A stretch of DNA of 64,000 bases. It comes from Torreya grandis. Taxonomy: Eukaryota > Streptophyta > Pinopsida > Cupressales > Taxaceae. The stretch covers positions 839,501 to 903,500 of the forward strand of contig JARHVA010005351.1 of the NCBI GenBank assembly GCA_037957365.1, written 5' to 3'. The position numbers and the translations under genes were made by a program. Positions 61,350 to 64,000 of the stretch are shown here, piece after piece. The stretch's first letter is position 1. Each line of letters begins with the position of its first letter. The notes under the pieces are model-generated. The model saw only the letters and a program-made list of their open reading frames with translations, did no database searches and was not told the DNA's origin.

Positions 61350-63720
61350 AAAAATAACTTGTGGCTTCCACTTTAGATGAAATTAATGTGCATGTGGCCA
61401 CTCACACTACCAATTATGGGACTCCTCCTCATTTATAATCAGTTTTTAACCCCCTCTTATCTATAGAAGATCAACTATAATTAGAGTAAATTCCTAAAAA
61501 AAAATTTATTACTGACTTTCCTCAACATAGGGTAAAATACCCTTCAATTATTTACAATCTCATGATAAGTGGTCAAATATATGAATCCCATTCACCCTCA
61601 TCTACATTCTCTCAATCTTGACTCCTTATCACACTATGACTTCTTCTTATTTAATTTATTCAACCTCCATTGCCAAGTATATCTACTAATATGGTAGGTT
61701 TGATATCTAGTGGGCCTTCTCCAAGGCCCCTCCTCCTCAATAATTCCACTAATGCATCATTTTCTACCATGCTAAACATAGAACTAGTTCTTATTTTTAT
61801 TCTAATGCAATATTTATACCAGAGCATATATCAATACACATGATAATCATGATACTAATGCCTCTTTTTCTACCAATGCCTCTCAATCCACTATTGTCAT
61901 CCATGCCACTACTCATAGTGCAACCTAAGCCACTAATACCAATGCTAATTCTTTGCATACCATGCAAACTAGTCAAAATACCACTCAAAACCATCAAATA
62001 TTATTTCAAACTCTTAACCAAATGAATTATTTTAAAATTAATAATGCCAATAAAATGATTAAAATGCATAATCATCTTATACATCCTCAAAATCAACCTC
62101 AATAGGTTCCATGGGGAACAAAAAATCAAAATAACTCCCCACCCCCTTAGGGATTCCTATGGTAACCTCATTCCTCAACCACTCCTTATTAACAAAATGA
62201 TTAAACATATTCAAAATGAACCTTTTAGAACTCAAATTTCCAATATTTACATGGTAGACATCACACCTACCATTAGTTATAATGGGTCAAGTGATCCTAT
62301 CTTACATTTAAAAACATATGCTAATCTCTATAAAGATTAGGTTAAATTAAACACTTTTTCTACTACTAAGTTGTTAGTGAAAATTATATCTAGAGATTCT
62401 TTCTATTAGTATAATCAACTCAAATCCCATTCTATTAGTAGTTTAGATGATCTAGTTATTTACCTAGTATAAGAGTTTTAAACTAGTCACCTCCCTAAGA
62501 ATACCTTGGCTCACTTTATCAATTACAAGTAACTTGGAATTGAAATAGCCTAAGATTTCATCAAATGATGGAATACCTTGCATAATAAGTGTGATTATAA
62601 CATGGAATATGATAATATCTTTCATTTATTCACTAATTCTCTTTATATGAAGTTGTAATATTAGGTTAGGACTCTCTCTCCAAAAACTTTGGAAGAAGCC
62701 TTTGACTAAGCCAAATGTCAAGATTTTCTCATACACTAGTTTGAATCATTCCAACATCCCGTGGACACTCGCAAGCTAATTAAAAATAAAAAAATTCATG
62801 ATACCAATGATAGTGTCACACATTCTTATGATACCATTCATAATATTTAAGTCATTGCTCCAAATAATTTTATGGAGCATGCTCTCCCTATAAAAAACAC
62901 CCCTAATCCTCAAATTTCTCAAATAAATAATATTAATGCTCCAAAACATAGTACTTAGACAAGATTCAAAATAATCTACGAATGAATCTACCATGAGAGA
63001 TTGACCTCACTTGCCCTATGAAATCATGGTATGATCCAAAAAAAATTTTGGTTTCATGTGAGTTGGGGCCTCTCTCACATGACTTATAGGCAATTACATA
63101 ATTTAGCTATGGATTTCCTTCTTTGCTAAAACTTTTATCATGATTCACTCATTCTTAAGTACTAACAAGCGTATGATATATCCTTTACATGTCATGACAC
63201 ACAAAACAAAAATAAATTTTTGAACTAGGCTATTGCTCATCTTGCCATATATAAATATCCTCTTCCTAATCATTGAGATAGCAATGACAAACCTACTCTT
63301 TCCACCAATAATTTTGAAATTCTTATAGATAAAACTCCCAAAGATAATGTGATAAATATGAATAATATGAGAATGGTAGTTTATTTCATTGATTATAATA
63401 CTACCCACATGTACCAAACCTCCTAAACATTTTGTGTTATCCAAAATTCTTCCCCATCTCATCTAACAGAGTTGGAGCAAGAAGATCTTTTCTCTTTCCA
63501 AGAATCAATTCCAACACCTTAGTTGGATAATATCTATTATACTATTTCTATCTCTACCCCAACATCTACACCTATTAACAACATTATTCAACCTTCCAAT
63601 AACATTTATTTAAATCAATCACAAGAAATACCTAAATCAACTATCCCATCATCTAAATACAATCAACTGATTTATCCTCAAACTAAATTGACCGCATCTT
63701 ATGAACACAAGTTTTAATGC
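61350..63720 (+). pseudogene. Gag of TE-E
   Basis: The N-terminal part (61350-62110) is Ser/Thr/Asn/Gln-rich and spread over changing frames, including HTMQTSQNTTQNHQILFQTL (about 61955). The core is one frame with stops at 62210-62740. It reads EPFRTQISNIYMVDITPTIS YNGSSDPILHLKTYANLY, then TFSTTKLLVKIISRDSFY, LDDLVIYLV and LAHFINYK, then DFIKWNTLH with a stop before W, and TLSPKTLEEAF. This follows the gag pattern (SDPxxHLxxY, FxxSLxxxAxxWYxxL, FxxxF, LxxxYxxxV), but is diverged from TE-A and TE-D. The region 63520-63720 has an open Ser/Thr/Pro/Asn-rich stretch. It continues towards the window edge without recognised pol. Confidence 0.6.
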
Positions 63721-64000
63721 ACTTCCAATCATCCTTCCTATGGGATCCTCCAAAATTAAGCACATCTATATACTAGCCCCCCATGAGTTATGATGAATGG
63801 GACAACATCATAGAGCTTACTAGTAACCCATCTCAAATACCCTTTCTTAAACTCATGCAAACTTCTCTACATCATCACAACCAATTAATGCAATTATTAT
63901 TCTAAATAAACATCCCTCATCCTCCCATAGTAGGATGTGAAGATACCTTATCTATGTTAAAATATATTATCTTAAAATAATGTGAATAGATGTCTATATG

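Overview
This window looks like intergenic DNA from a large, repeat-rich seed-plant genome. It is very AT-rich, nearly free of CpG, and has no intact long reading frame on either strand. Almost everything I can identify is decayed Ty3/gypsy LTR retrotransposons of the Tat/Ogre type, recognised from LTR pairs, primer-binding sites (PBS), polypurine tracts (PPT), target-site duplications (TSD) and degraded gag, protease, RNase H and integrase. I cannot name the species. No rRNA, tRNA, CRISPR array or intact host gene was seen. The many short open frames are mostly chance frames.

Layout. (1) 1-12244: element TE1 on the + strand. It has two long LTRs (1-3139, cut by the window edge, and 8970-12244) and an Ogre-like PBS at 3144. 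Its interior carries a long, decayed, unrecognised antisense frame rich in Tyr, Gln, Pro and Asp. The right LTR holds a (CT)57 tract that the left one lacks. (2) 12250-13310: host-gene debris on the minus strand, a ubiquitin-fold-like fragment and a clear pentatricopeptide-repeat (PPR) fragment. (3) 13466-15100: the start of a + strand gypsy element with PBS-like site and gag N-terminus. (4) 15100-28500: LTR-like fragments, two local tandem duplications, and the remains of element TE-F, whose interior resembles that of TE-B. (5) 29134-45548: element TE-A on the minus strand. Its LTRs lie in a 5-bp TSD (cctat/cctac), and it keeps a readable gag, protease, RNase H tail and integrase, but the reverse transcriptase has been deleted. 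Between integrase and 3' LTR it carries, antisense, a plant mobile domain (PMD) frame. (6) 46400-49061: gag of + strand element TE-D. TE-D is interrupted at 49062 by TE-E (+ strand), and the 5' LTR of TE-E is split by TE-B (49245-58577, minus strand, TSD taaca/taacc). TE-B and TE-E have the same LTR family, so this is a self-nested insertion. The second LTR part, PBS and gag of TE-E run from 58583 to the right edge.

Working relations. TE-A was once close to autonomous but lost its polymerase. TE-B and TE-F keep gag remnants (or none) and PMD remnants but no visible pol, so they look non-autonomous. Many in-frame stops can be explained by C-to-T changes in Gln or Arg codons, as expected of old, methylated and silenced copies. 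Alignments here were made by eye, so boundaries marked approximate may be off by tens of bases.
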